From positions 30,817 to 94,816 of the forward strand of contig JANRJM010000007.1 in the NCBI GenBank assembly GCA_033763975.1: DNA of 64,000 bases, given 5' to 3'. Below are positions 1 to 8,514 of the stretch, piece after piece. The notes below the pieces were generated by a model, which was not told where the DNA came from, did not search any database, and worked only from the letters and a program-made list of their open reading frames with translations. The position numbers and the translations under genes are program-made. Every line of letters starts with the position of its first letter. Positions within the stretch are counted from its first letter, which is position 1. The DNA is from Planctomycetota bacterium. GTDB taxonomy: Bacteria > Planctomycetota > Phycisphaerae > Phycisphaerales > UBA1924.

Positions 1-332
1 GGTCGAAACGTGCCGTATTCGATCAGCATTCGGCGCGGGTGGTGCGGAGCATGGGTGAGCACGACGGGCTCATCGGGTACTCGGTGCGGCGCGAACTGCT
101 CGGCGACGGCGTCTGGACGATGACGGTGTGGCGCGACCGCGACGCCGTGCTGAACTTCGCCAATACGCGGGTGCATACCGACGCTATGGGCGAAGGGCTG
201 CCCGCGGTGAAGGAGATGCACTTCCTGCGGTTCGAGTGCCCGACCCGGGAAGCGCCCCCATCGTGGACGCAGGCGCTCGCGCGGCTGGACGAGGACATCG
301 CCAGCCGGGCGGCGGCGGCGGCACGGGAATGA
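1..332 (+). CDS. ABM-like / DUF3291-like protein, 5' partial
   Basis: The reading frame is open to the left edge of the window, so the true start lies upstream; an internal GTG at 39 is probably not the start. About 109 residues remain. The stretch around WTMTVWRDRDAVLNFANT followed by HTDAM resembles the ferredoxin-like dimeric alpha/beta barrel of antibiotic-biosynthesis-monooxygenase-like proteins, in which a Trp-Arg motif and a later His are typical. No catalytic role can be assigned. Function is inferred from fold-level resemblance only. Confidence 0.6.
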   Translation, partial: SKRAVFDQHSARVVRSMGEHDGLIGYSVRRELLGDGVWTMTVWRDRDAVLNFANTRVHTDAMGEGLPAVKEMHFLRFECPTREAPPSWTQALARLDEDIASRAAAAARE

Positions 333-467
333 AGGAGGGCGAGGCTCAAGCGCCTCGCCCCTAGTGCGGCGGATCGGTGCCGACGAGGGCGCGATGCCGT
401 GCAGTCGTGCCGCCGGTGCGCGTTTTGCGAGCGGTGGCGGGGTGAACTGCGGCGGTCGCTCGGCCTC

Positions 468-875
468 TTACATATCGCAGCCGTAGAAGAACTTGGCCTC
501 GGTGATCTTGCCGTTGGCGACGGTGTAGAGGCAGGTTTCGTTCATGTTCATGCGCTGGCCGGCCATGGGGCCCTCGCCGCAGGTCACGTCCATCTTCATC
601 TCGCAGACGAACTGGTCGCCGTTGACGAGGGGCGCGCTGCAGGACGCGCTATGAACGGTGTTGGTCTTGCACCAGAGCTCGCTCATCTTGAGGAGGTTGG
701 CCTTGCCCTCGGTGATGCGCTTGTACGGGCTGCCGGGGATCTCCATCGCCTCGATGTGGCGGGCGTTGTCGGCGTACAGCTCCTGCATCGCCTCGGAGAA
801 GTTGCCGGCGTTGCACAGGCCGGTCAGGCGGCGAGCGACGGTGGCGGTTTCGGACGGCGTCATGGTGGTGTTCAT
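468..875 (-). CDS. SnoaL-like / NTF2-fold protein
   Basis: 135 aa, normal size for a single-domain SnoaL/NTF2-like protein. An N-terminal helix pair (TVARRLTGLCNAGNFSEAMQ) leads to a YADNARHIEA strand and a C-terminal sheet (GEGPMAGQRMNMNETCLYTV), as in nuclear transport factor 2-like folds. No signal peptide. It is a single gene, separated from the RND permease by about 130 bp. Members include ketosteroid isomerases, polyketide cyclases and many of unknown function; the substrate here is unknown. Confidence 0.7.
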   Translation of the reverse strand: MNTTMTPSETATVARRLTGLCNAGNFSEAMQELYADNARHIEAMEIPGSPYKRITEGKANLLKMSELWCKTNTVHSASCSAPLVNGDQFVCEMKMDVTCGEGPMAGQRMNMNETCLYTVANGKITEAKFFYGCDM

Positions 876-1004
876 GGTCGCACTCTACCGCCCCGCCTGG
901 TACGCGCCAAGATGAGCGACGGCGGGTGCCGCACATTTAGCGCGGGTGACATGCCGCAACCGGGGCGAGGCGCTGCGCGGAACACGTGCCTGTGGAGCGA
1001 AGCT

Positions 1005-4000
1005 TCAGGTCGCGACCGCGGCCGCGGGCACAGCGCCGTTCGTGTGGGGTACCTCGTGCCGGTCGCGCGGGGCATCGGGGGCCTCCGGCACGTGCGCGGC
1101 CCGCTTGCTGGCGAGCAGCATGTAGATGGAGGGCACGACGAAGAGCGTGAACAGGGTCGAAATGGCCATGCCGCTGACGAGCACGATGCCGATGCTGTTG
1201 CGGGCCTCGGCGCCGGCGCCGGTGACGAGCACGAGGGGGAAATGCCCGAAGACTGTGGCGGCGGAGGTCATGAGGATGGGGCGCAGGCGCGTCGACGAGG
1301 CCTGCTTCACGGCGTCGAGCTTGCTGAGCCCCTGCTCGCGGAGGTGGTTGGCGAACTCGACGATGAGGATGCCGTTCTTCGCGACGAGGCCGACCAGCGT
1401 GATGAGCCCGACCTGCGAGTAGATGTTGATGGTGGTGGCGCCGAAGGCGGTGAACACGAGCGCGCCGGTGAGGGCGAGGGGCACGGAGCCGAGCAACACG
1501 ATGAAGGGATCGCGGAAGCTGCCGAACTGGGTGGCGAGCACGAGGTAGATGAGCCCGACCGCGAAGCCGAGCGTGCCGACGAGCGTAGAGCCCTCGGTGC
1601 GCATCTGGCGGCTCTCGCCGGCGTAGTCGACGGCATAGCCCGCGGGCACGATCTGGCGCGCGGCGTCCTCGAGGGCGCTGAGGGCTTCTTCCTTCGTGAC
1701 GCCCGGCGCGACGACGCCGTAGACCTTCGCGCTGTTGCGCTGCTGGAAGCGGGTGAGGACGCGGGGAACGGCCTCGGTGCGGAGGTGCACGAGCGAGCGG
1801 AGCGAGACCGAGCCGCCGTCGGAGGTGCGCACCTTGAGTTCGAGCAGTTGCTCGGGGGTGCGGCGGAGCGAATCGCCGACCTGCGGGATAACCTTGTAGC
1901 TGCGCCCGAGGTAGTTGAAGCGGTTGACGTACCCGCCCGAGAGGAGCACGGCGAGGTCCTGGCCGATGTCGGCCATGTCGAGCCCGAGATCGGCGACCTT
2001 CTTGCGATCAATCTCGATGCGGGTCTGGGGGAGGTCGATCTTGAGGTCGCTGTCGACGTAGACGAACTTGCCGGACCCGTACCCCGCGCCGATGAGCTGG
2101 CCGATGTAGGGCTCCATGTCCTGCGCGTCGTCGGCGCTGGTGATGACGAGTTCGACGTCGAACTGCCCGGCGCCGGGGAGCGGCGCGGGCCGCACGGCGA
2201 TGGAGCGGAGCTCCTCGACGCCCATGAGCTGGCCGATGACCTCGCCCTGGATGGGCTCGGTGGTGCGGGTGCGCTTGTCCCAGTCGACGGTCTGGATGCC
2301 GCCGAACCCGCCGCCCATCGAGAGCTCGGCGATCTGGAAGAAGAACCGCGCCTCGGGGACGGAGAGGAACGCGTCGGCGACCTTCCGGAAGCCGCGCACG
2401 GTGTAGTCGAGCGTTGCGTCGGGGGCGGTCTGCACGACGGCGAAGACGATGCCCTCGTCCTCGGTGGGGGCGAGTTCCTTCTTGGAGTTCTGGTAGAGGA
2501 AGGGGGCGAAGACGCAGATCGCGATGGCGGCGATGACGCAGACCCACCAGACCTGCAGGACGGCGCCCAGCGCGCGGTCGTAGACGCGCCGCACGCCGTC
2601 GAAGATCGAGTTCACGAAGCGGGTGAACCGGTTCTCCTTCCCGCCCGCGGGCACCATCCACGCGCTCATGATGGGCGAGAGCGTGACGGCGACAATGCCG
2701 GAGATGACGACGGCGGCGGCGAGCGTGAACGCGAACTCGCGGAAGAGCATGCCCGTGAGCCCGGACTGGAAGCCGATGGGCGTGTAGACCGCCGCGAGCG
2801 TGATGGTCATGGAGATGATGGGGGCGAAGAGCTCGCGCGCGCCCAGCAGGGCGGCGTCGAGGCGGCTCTTGCCCTCGCGCACGTGTCGTTCGACGTTCTC
2901 GACCACCACGATCGCGTCGTCGACCACCAGCCCCACCGAGAGCACGATGGCCAGGATCGTCAGCAGGTTCAGCGAGAACCCGAAGAGCAGCATCGCGATG
3001 CACGCGCCCACGAGCGAGACGGGCATCGCGACCAGCGGCACGAGCACCGTGCGGATCGAGCCCATGAAGAGGAACACCACCAGCGCCACGATGGCGACCG
3101 TCTCGATGAGCGTCGTCGTGATCTCCGAGATCGCGTGCTCCATGTAGTACGTGCCGTCGTAGGCGAGCGTCATCTCGACGCCCTTGGGCAGCGTTGGGCG
3201 CACCTGCTCGATCCGCTCCTTGAGGCGAGAGGCGACGTCCAGTTCGTTCGCGCGCGGGAGGGGCCAGATGGAGAGCCAGATCGCGGGCTTGCCGTTGAAG
3301 CCGGCCTCGCCGGTGGGTTCCTCGCTCCCGAGCTCCACCCGCGCGATGTCCTTGAGGCGCACGAGCGTGCCCTCGCGTTCGCGCACGATGAGGTCCTCGA
3401 ACTCCGCGACCGACTTGAGATCGGTGTCGGTCAGCAGGTCGATCTGCACGTCGCTGCTCTTCGTTCGACCCACGGTGGCGAGGAAGTTGTTCCGCGTGAG
3501 CGCGAGGCGCACCTCGCTCGCCGTGATGTCGTAGCTCTCCATCTTCGTGGTGTCGAGCCACGCGCGCAGCGCGAGTTCGCGCTGTCCCTCGACGCCCGCG
3601 CGCTGCACGCCCTCGATGGTCTGGAACTCGGGCTGCACCTCGCGCACGAGGTAGTCGTTGAGCTGCGTGAGCGACAGGTCGTCGCTCGTGAAGCTGATGT
3701 AGAACGTCGCGTAGGGCTTGTCGGTGCGCTGGATGTCCACCGACGGGGCCTCGGCGTCGCTGGGCAGGCGGCTGCGCACCTGGTTCAGGCGCGCGCTGAT
3801 CTCGGCCAGCGCGTCGTTGCTGTCGTGGTTCAGGCGCAGACGCACCGTGACCACGCTCACGCCCGCGCGGCTGCTGCTCTCGATGTAGTCGATCCCGTCG
3901 ATCGCCGACACCGCCTGCTCGATCGGCGTGGTGATGAACCCCCGCACCGTCTCCGCGTTCGCGCCCACGTACACCGTCGTGATGAGGATCGCGCTCGATT

Positions 4001-4124
4001 CCAGGCGCGGGTACTGGCGCACCGCCAGGGCGTCGATCGAACGCCACCCCACCGCCAGGATGATCAGGTTGATCACGATCGCCAGCACGGGCTTGCGGAT
4101 GAAGATGTCTGTGAACGACTTCAC
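1005..4124 (-). CDS. RND multidrug efflux permease (AcrB/HAE1 type)
   Basis: 1039 aa, the usual size of an inner-membrane RND pump that drives drug export with the proton gradient. It starts FTDIFIRKPVLA, the canonical first transmembrane segment. TM4 carries GLVVDDAIVVVENVERHV, containing the paired Asp of the proton relay. The C-terminal half repeats the fold and ends in a TM segment (TLFTLFVVPSIYML). The start is GTG at 4124, preceded by GAGGAG about 7 nt upstream. It is the last gene of a leftward cluster tetR - adaptor - permease, 62 bp after the adaptor. No TolC gene is adjacent; the outer-membrane partner may be elsewhere. Regulation is probably by the upstream TetR protein. Confidence 0.95.
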   Translation of the reverse strand: MKSFTDIFIRKPVLAIVINLIILAVGWRSIDALAVRQYPRLESSAILITTVYVGANAETVRGFITTPIEQAVSAIDGIDYIESSSRAGVSVVTVRLRLNHDSNDALAEISARLNQVRSRLPSDAEAPSVDIQRTDKPYATFYISFTSDDLSLTQLNDYLVREVQPEFQTIEGVQRAGVEGQRELALRAWLDTTKMESYDITASEVRLALTRNNFLATVGRTKSSDVQIDLLTDTDLKSVAEFEDLIVREREGTLVRLKDIARVELGSEEPTGEAGFNGKPAIWLSIWPLPRANELDVASRLKERIEQVRPTLPKGVEMTLAYDGTYYMEHAISEITTTLIETVAIVALVVFLFMGSIRTVLVPLVAMPVSLVGACIAMLLFGFSLNLLTILAIVLSVGLVVDDAIVVVENVERHVREGKSRLDAALLGARELFAPIISMTITLAAVYTPIGFQSGLTGMLFREFAFTLAAAVVISGIVAVTLSPIMSAWMVPAGGKENRFTRFVNSIFDGVRRVYDRALGAVLQVWWVCVIAAIAICVFAPFLYQNSKKELAPTEDEGIVFAVVQTAPDATLDYTVRGFRKVADAFLSVPEARFFFQIAELSMGGGFGGIQTVDWDKRTRTTEPIQGEVIGQLMGVEELRSIAVRPAPLPGAGQFDVELVITSADDAQDMEPYIGQLIGAGYGSGKFVYVDSDLKIDLPQTRIEIDRKKVADLGLDMADIGQDLAVLLSGGYVNRFNYLGRSYKVIPQVGDSLRRTPEQLLELKVRTSDGGSVSLRSLVHLRTEAVPRVLTRFQQRNSAKVYGVVAPGVTKEEALSALEDAARQIVPAGYAVDYAGESRQMRTEGSTLVGTLGFAVGLIYLVLATQFGSFRDPFIVLLGSVPLALTGALVFTAFGATTINIYSQVGLITLVGLVAKNGILIVEFANHLREQGLSKLDAVKQASSTRLRPILMTSAATVFGHFPLVLVTGAGAEARNSIGIVLVSGMAISTLFTLFVVPSIYMLLASKRAAHVPEAPDAPRDRHEVPHTNGAVPAAAVAT

Positions 4125-4186
4125 TTGCTGCTCCTCACGCCCCTCAGCGTGGCCTTCGCGTTCGTTCGTCGACGTGCACTGCTCGC

Positions 4187-5455
4187 CTAGCGGCTGCCCA
4201 CGGCCCCGCCCGTTCCAGCCTCACCGCCCGGTCCACCCGGTCCACCCGGCCCGCCCGGTCCACCCGGTCCACCCGCGGGAGGGCCGACCATGACCTTCAC
4301 CCCGTCGCGCAGCTTGAACGAGCCGTCCGCCGCGATGCGTTCGCCCGGCTTGACGCCCTCGAGCACGATGACGGAGTCGTCGATCGCCGCCCCGAGCGTG
4401 ACATACCGCTGCACGGCTCGGGTGTCGCCCCCGGCGGACGGCTGGCCGATGACGAACACCGAGTTTGCGTGCGCCGCGCGACGGATGGCGGTGGACGGCA
4501 CGACGACGCGCGTCGTCGGGGCCGCGATCGGCACGCGCACCTGGATGAACATCCCGGGGACCAGCACGCCCCGCGAGTTATCCACCACCGCGCGCACGCG
4601 CAGGTTGCGGGTGTCTCGGCTCACGGTCGCGTCCACCGCGACCACGTCGATGCGGATCGGCTCGTCGCCCAGCAGCGGGGCCGACGCCATGACCGACGTG
4701 CCCAGCGTCACGAGCGGGGAATACTGCTGCGGGATCGCGAAGTCGAGGTAGATCGTGTCGGTCAGTTCCTGCAGGCCGACCACGTCGACCCCCTCGGCCA
4801 GGTACTGGCCCTCGTGCACCGAGCGCATGCCCGCGCGGGCGCGGAAGGGCGCCCGGATCGTGAGCTTCGCGAGGCGCACTTCCACCTGGGCGGCCCGGGC
4901 CTTGGCCTGGTCCACCTCCGCCAGCCAGCGCAGGCGGTCGGCCTGCACGGTGTCGAGCCGCGAGCGGGCACGGTCGATCTCGAGCTCCGCGACGGCCCCG
5001 CGCGACTGCACGTCCGACAGGCGCTGCAGTTCCAGCTGCGCCAGCGCGACCTGCGTGTCGGTGGTGGCGACGTTGGCCTCGGCGACGCGCACCGAGGCGA
5101 TCGCCGCCTCGAGATCGGCCCGTTCCGTCGCGTCGTCGAGCTTCAGGAGTTCCTCGCCCGCCTCCACCACGTCGCCCGACTGGAACCCCACGTGCGTCAC
5201 CACGCCGGGGAGTTCGTTCCGCACGACCACGGAGCGCACCGCGACGACAGTGCCGACCAGGTCGGCGGTCTCCTGGTACGGGACCTCGCGCGCTTCGACG
5301 ATCTGGACGGTCTCGAACGGCTCGAAGGCGGCCTCCCCGCCGCCGGGCGGGCCCGCGTCCGGCGCGGGTCGGGACGTGTACATCACGAGCAGCCCGCCCG
5401 CCGCCACGACGATCACGCACGCGAGCACGATGCCCACCACAGTCGCACGCTTCAT
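4187..5455 (-). CDS. RND efflux periplasmic adaptor subunit (HlyD/MFP family)
   Basis: 422 aa. An N-terminal signal anchor (VVGIVLACVIVVAAGGLLVM) is followed by the biotinyl/lipoyl-like half (LPGVVTHVGFQSGDVVEAGE), an alpha-hairpin (about residues 120-190), the second lipoyl half (APFRARAGMRSVHEGQYLAE) and a beta-barrel/membrane-proximal part. The C terminus is a Gly/Pro run (GGPGGPGGPG repeats) that is probably disordered. Start ATG 5455 shares ATGA (5452-5455) with the tetR stop, so translation is probably coupled. A much longer open frame runs upstream to 6151 but overlaps tetR and lacks adaptor homology. The product bridges the permease to an outer-membrane channel. Confidence 0.93.
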   Translation of the reverse strand: MKRATVVGIVLACVIVVAAGGLLVMYTSRPAPDAGPPGGGEAAFEPFETVQIVEAREVPYQETADLVGTVVAVRSVVVRNELPGVVTHVGFQSGDVVEAGEELLKLDDATERADLEAAIASVRVAEANVATTDTQVALAQLELQRLSDVQSRGAVAELEIDRARSRLDTVQADRLRWLAEVDQAKARAAQVEVRLAKLTIRAPFRARAGMRSVHEGQYLAEGVDVVGLQELTDTIYLDFAIPQQYSPLVTLGTSVMASAPLLGDEPIRIDVVAVDATVSRDTRNLRVRAVVDNSRGVLVPGMFIQVRVPIAAPTTRVVVPSTAIRRAAHANSVFVIGQPSAGGDTRAVQRYVTLGAAIDDSVIVLEGVKPGERIAADGSFKLRDGVKVMVGPPAGGPGGPGGPGGPGGPGGEAGTGGAVGSR

Positions 5456-6096
5456 CTCGACCCTCCTCGCTTCGAACGCTCTTGCGTGGCACGTGTGGAC
5501 AGGGCGCGGGATCCGCGCCGCGCCGGGGAAGCGCCGGTGCGCGACCCCTCGCCCTGCACCAGCGGCTCGAGCACCTTGCGCACGCGCTTCATGAGCGCGG
5601 CGTCCACGGGCGCCAGCCCGAGCACGCGGCACAGCCAGAGCCCGTCGAGCGCGGCGATCACCACGTCGCCCACGCCCGGGGGCAGCCCGTCCCGCGACAG
5701 CCGTTCGCGCATCTCGCCCGAGACGGCGCGCATCGGCTCGATCAGGCTGGGGTTCTGCGCAAGGGCCGCGAACACCGCGCACGAACTCTGGCGGCACTGC
5801 TCGCTCCACTCCTGCTCGTCGGCCAGGTGGCTGAGCAGCCCGCGGGCCATGCGCCCGGACCCGGGCGGCACGCGCTCGTACGCCTCCAGCGAGCAGGCGC
5901 GCCAGTGTTCGGCGCAGCGCTGCACCATGCCCTCGATCAGCCGGTCCTTGCTCGGAAAGTGGTGCAGCAGCCCGCCCTTGCTGATCCCCGCCTCCGCCGC
6001 CACCGCCTCCAGCGTCACCGAGCCGATGCCCTGGCGCACGACGACCGTCTCGGCGGCGTCGAGGATGCGGTCGCGCAGGGCGGGCGGGTGGTCCAT
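5452..6096 (-). CDS. TetR/AcrR-family repressor of the RND operon
   Basis: 214 aa. N-terminal TetR DNA-binding domain: RDRILDAAETVVVRQG, then VTLEAVAAEAGISKGGLLHH (HTH helices) and FPSKDRLIEG. The C-terminal helical ligand-binding region contains the TetR_C-like stretch ending LDGLWLCRVLGL. ATG 6096 was chosen because the HTH starts 8 residues later and palindromic sites lie directly upstream. The gene overlaps the adaptor by 4 bp. By family behaviour it likely represses its own operon and the efflux genes until a drug-like ligand binds. The tail after residue 190 is Arg/Ser-rich and low complexity. Confidence 0.92.
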   Translation of the reverse strand: MDHPPALRDRILDAAETVVVRQGIGSVTLEAVAAEAGISKGGLLHHFPSKDRLIEGMVQRCAEHWRACSLEAYERVPPGSGRMARGLLSHLADEQEWSEQCRQSSCAVFAALAQNPSLIEPMRAVSGEMRERLSRDGLPPGVGDVVIAALDGLWLCRVLGLAPVDAALMKRVRKVLEPLVQGEGSRTGASPARRGSRALSTRATQERSKRGGSR

Positions 6097-6106
6097 GTCC
6101 AAGAGT

Positions 6107-6142
6107 ACCGTCCGGACGGTCGGAGTCAAACCGTCCGGACGG
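6107..6142. promoter_or_regulatory. Tandem palindromic operator (TetR-type)
   Basis: ACCGTCCGGACGGT at 6107-6120 is a perfect 14-bp palindrome. A second copy, ACCGTCCGGACGG, starts at 6130 (perfect 12-bp palindrome 6131-6142), 23 bp away. They sit 11-46 bp upstream of the tetR start, where a TetR dimer would block transcription. The right copy overlaps the last codons of the SRPBCC gene. Binding by this TetR protein is inference. Confidence 0.75.
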
Positions 6143-6662
6143 ACGGCCCACCCCCCGCCGCCCGCTCGGCGCGCGAGCGGATCATCCCCAGCCCGTGCTC
6201 CCACCCCATCGCCACGCCCTCGGTGTGCTCGCTGAGCAGCAGCCCCATCGCGCGGTGCACCAGTTCCAGGACCGATCCGCCCCCCGGGGCCTGCGTCACG
6301 CGGTACTGCACGAAGTTCGCCGCGGGGTACGACATGAACATGGGCCCGCACAGCTCCAGCAGCGTCGGGGGCTTGATCACCTGCACGTGCCCCCACAGGT
6401 GCCCGCGCCCGTCGCCCAGGTCTCGGAACCACCGCCCGCCGGGCCAGGCCTCCACCCGCATCTGCATCGACCGCCCGTCCGGCAGCACGCTCCCCGGGCC
6501 CATCTCCTCCAGGATCGCATCGAACACCACCTCGGGCGGCGCGTCGATCTCGATGCGTCGCTCGATGCGCAGCGTGCGCACCGGCTCCTGCGGGGCGTCG
6601 ACGCTGGCGGGCGTTGCGTGGGGCGCGAGGGGGACGCTGGCGTTCGTCGGGCGGGTCGACAT
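6126..6662 (-). CDS. SRPBCC (AHSA1-like) protein
   Basis: 178 aa. After a Pro/Ala-rich leader of about 30 residues, the START/AHSA1 fold begins with RIERRIEIDAPPEVVFDAI and continues through WPGGRWFRDLG and ends with a long C-terminal helix (EGVAMGWEHGLGMI). Such proteins bind hydrophobic ligands and are very often paired with an ArsR repressor, as here: the start is 4 nt after the arsR stop, so the pair is co-translated. The last codons (PSVRTV) are encoded by one copy of the tetR operator. The ligand is unknown. Confidence 0.87.
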   Translation of the reverse strand: MSTRPTNASVPLAPHATPASVDAPQEPVRTLRIERRIEIDAPPEVVFDAILEEMGPGSVLPDGRSMQMRVEAWPGGRWFRDLGDGRGHLWGHVQVIKPPTLLELCGPMFMSYPAANFVQYRVTQAPGGGSVLELVHRAMGLLLSEHTEGVAMGWEHGLGMIRSRAERAAGGGPSVRTV

Positions 6663-6666
6663 CGGG

Positions 6667-7047
6667 CTACTCCTTGGTGTGCGGGGATCCGCGGCTCGCC
6701 CGGTTCGCCCGGCGTTCCGCGCGCTGCTTGATGCGGTCGAGGTGCGTGGTCCAGTGCTGCTCGAGCGCCGCGACCCAGTCGTACACGGGCTTGAGCGCCG
6801 GGCCGTTCAGTTCGTAGATGCGCTGGCGCCCGCGGCGCTCAACCCGCACGAGCCCGACCTCCCGCAGGATCGCGAGGTGCTTGGACACGCTGGGCTGCGG
6901 GATCTGCATCGCGTCCACGAGGTCGCCCGCGGGCGTTGGCCCCTGCCGCGCGAGCAGGTCGATCAGCCGGCGTCGTCGAGGCTCGGCGATCGCCGCGAAC
7001 GCGTCGGCGGGCGGGGGCTCGGGCGATTGCACGGGCGAGGCGGGCAT
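6667..7047 (-). CDS. ArsR/SmtB-family winged-helix regulator
   Basis: 126 aa. The domain runs AFAAIAEPRRRRLIDLLA, GDLVDAMQIPQPSVSKHLAI (HTH) and LREVGLVRVERRGRQRIYEL (wing). The pattern PSVSKHL is the classical recognition helix. There is no Cys at all, so it is neither a thiol nor a soft-metal sensor of the ArsR/BigR type. It fits the ArsR subgroup paired with SRPBCC genes. An inverted repeat directly upstream (7056-7077) is a likely autoregulatory operator. Confidence 0.92.
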   Translation of the reverse strand: MPASPVQSPEPPPADAFAAIAEPRRRRLIDLLARQGPTPAGDLVDAMQIPQPSVSKHLAILREVGLVRVERRGRQRIYELNGPALKPVYDWVAALEQHWTTHLDRIKQRAERRANRASRGSPHTKE

Positions 7048-7055
7048 GGGCGGAT

Positions 7056-7077
7056 CATATTCCCGTTCAAGAATATG
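7056..7077. promoter_or_regulatory. Inverted repeat, probable ArsR operator
   Basis: CATATTC at 7056-7062 and GAATATG at 7071-7077 form perfect 7-bp arms around an 8-bp spacer, 9 bp upstream of the arsR start. It is AT-rich in a GC-rich region. ArsR-family operators are typically such imperfect palindromes. It also lies at the 5' end of the TauE/SafE remnant and could once have controlled that gene divergently. Confidence 0.65.
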
Positions 7078-7082
7078 TCAAC

Positions 7083-7328
7083 CCCGAACTGCCGCCGTGG
7101 GTCCGCGGGGGAATCGCTGGCAGCCTCGTCGGCAACGTGCTCGCCGCGCGCATCCGCCAGAGCACTCTGAAGCGCATCTTTGCCGTGTTCCTGGTGGCGA
7201 TGGCCGGGTTCATCCTGGTTCGCCAGGCGCCACGGGTGCTCGCGAGCGCCGACGCAGATGCCGCCGACCTCGCCCCGCCGGCAGTGTTGCATTTGGAACC
7301 CATCGGCGCCGTGGCGACTCTCAACTGA
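7083..7328 (+). pseudogene. TauE/SafE (DUF81) exporter, C-terminal remnant
   Basis: The frame encodes GGIAGSLVGNVLAARI, then STLKRIFAVFLVAMAGFILV and a short tail. This matches the last repeat and TM helix of TauE/SafE sulfite/organosulfonate exporters (G-x-x-G-x-x-x-G, then Lk-iFa). A full protein has about 250 residues and 7-9 TM segments; only about 75 residues remain and no start codon sits at the homology boundary. The frame runs back into the arsR gene, so the 5' part has been deleted. TauE/SafE genes commonly neighbour rhodaneses such as the next gene. Confidence 0.65.
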
Positions 7329-7401
7329 TGGGGCGTACGCAACGCCCACGCTGGTGCGCGGCCGCGGGCCGCACCAGAGCGACACGATGAAGGAGGACAC
7401 G

Positions 7402-8037
7402 ATGACCATGACAAGCGCCAGCCGAACCGCCCCGACCGGAGCACTGCAGCCGGTGCCCGCCGACGCCGCCATCGCGGCGCAGGCCGAGCCTCGCGAAGTG
7501 CGCCGTTGGCTGCAATCGGGCGAGTGCGTGCTGCTGGACGTGCGAGAAGCCGACGAGCACGCCCGCGAGCGCATCGCCGGTGCGAAGCTGCTGCCGCTCT
7601 CGAAGTTCGATCCCGCCCACGCCGCGTCCATGGTGCGCGCCGGACAGAAGCTCGTCGTGCACTGCCGCAGCGGTCGACGGTCGGCGGACGCCTGCCGCCT
7701 GGCGGCGTCGCTGGCCGCGTCGGGCGTGCAGGTCGTGAACATGACGGGCGGGATCGAGGCCTGGAAGAAGGACGCGCTGCCCGTCGAGGTCGACTCGCGG
7801 GTTTCGGGCATTAGTGTCATGCGCCAGGTGCAGTTGGTGATCGGCGTGGGCGTGCTCGGCGGGAGCGCGCTCGCGTGGTTCGTCGATCCTCGGTTCGTCG
7901 CGCTGCCCGCCTTCTTCGGGGCCGGCCTCACATTCGCCGGCGCCACCGGCACCTGCGCCCTCGCCACGCTGATCGGCAAAATGCCCTGGAATCGGGCCAA
8001 GACCGGCGGATCGTGCTCCACCGGCACGTGCGGCTAA
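7402..8037 (+). CDS. Rhodanese domain - DUF2892 membrane protein
   Basis: 211 aa. Rhodanese domain at about residues 20-120 (CVLLDVREADEHARERI), with active-site loop HCRSGRRS and catalytic Cys88, which would carry a persulfide. It is followed by a DUF2892 (YgaP-like) two-helix region with VQLVIGVGVLGGSALAWFV and a small GxG-rich hairpin, so the rhodanese is membrane tethered. ATG 7402 was chosen over ATG 7387 because AAGGAGG at 7390-7396 lies 5 nt before it. It is followed by an AhpD-like gene. Likely role: sulfur transfer or persulfide handling. Confidence 0.9.
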   Translation: MTMTSASRTAPTGALQPVPADAAIAAQAEPREVRRWLQSGECVLLDVREADEHARERIAGAKLLPLSKFDPAHAASMVRAGQKLVVHCRSGRRSADACRLAASLAASGVQVVNMTGGIEAWKKDALPVEVDSRVSGISVMRQVQLVIGVGVLGGSALAWFVDPRFVALPAFFGAGLTFAGATGTCALATLIGKMPWNRAKTGGSCSTGTCG

Positions 8038-8081
8038 CCCTGGCCGACGGCGACCCGCCCCCGCAACACCCGGAGGTCATC

Positions 8082-8450
8082 ATGCATCACGACGCGAGTT
8101 CGTTCTATGAATCCTGGCCCGCCACCATGAACGCCATGAAGGCGATGCCCGGCGGCTGGGACATCGGCAAGGCCTTCGCCCCCTTCTTTCAGGGGATCAT
8201 GAAGGACACCGCCGCCGAAGGCGGGCTGTCGGCCAAGCACAAGGAACTCGTCGCGCTGGGCGTCGGCGTATCGTCGCGGTGCGAGCCGTGCATCTACGCC
8301 CACGTCGAGAAGTGTCTGAAGGCGGGGGCCACGCCGCGCGAGGTCATGGACGCCGCGGGAGTCGCCGTGATGATGGGCGGCGGCCCGGTGTATACATATG
8401 TGCCGGTCGTCGCCGCCGCGCTCCGCCATTGGGAAGCCGCGGCGCGGTGA
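8082..8450 (+). CDS. AhpD-like carboxymuconolactone decarboxylase-family protein
   Basis: 122 aa. The CMD domain has the AhpD-type redox motif SRCEPCIYAH (Cys67, Cys70, His74), then a Gly-rich helix (AAGVAVMMGGGPVYTY). Family members act as peroxidase or disulfide reductases through the CxxC pair. ATG 8082 follows GGAGG (8072-8076) by 5 nt. It probably belongs to the same transcript as the rhodanese gene, 44 bp upstream. Substrate unknown. Confidence 0.88.
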   Translation: MHHDASSFYESWPATMNAMKAMPGGWDIGKAFAPFFQGIMKDTAAEGGLSAKHKELVALGVGVSSRCEPCIYAHVEKCLKAGATPREVMDAAGVAVMMGGGPVYTYVPVVAAALRHWEAAAR

Positions 8451-8514
8451 CCCGCGATCAACGCCGGGCCCGTGCGCGGCGTGGGGCGAACGTTTGAACC
8501 CGAGGAGAACTGCG

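Noticed and set aside
399..4190. A 1263-codon open frame on the plus strand
   Set aside because: It lies antisense to the RND permease, is extremely Glu/Asp/His/Arg-rich and has no domain; it is a GC-bias shadow.
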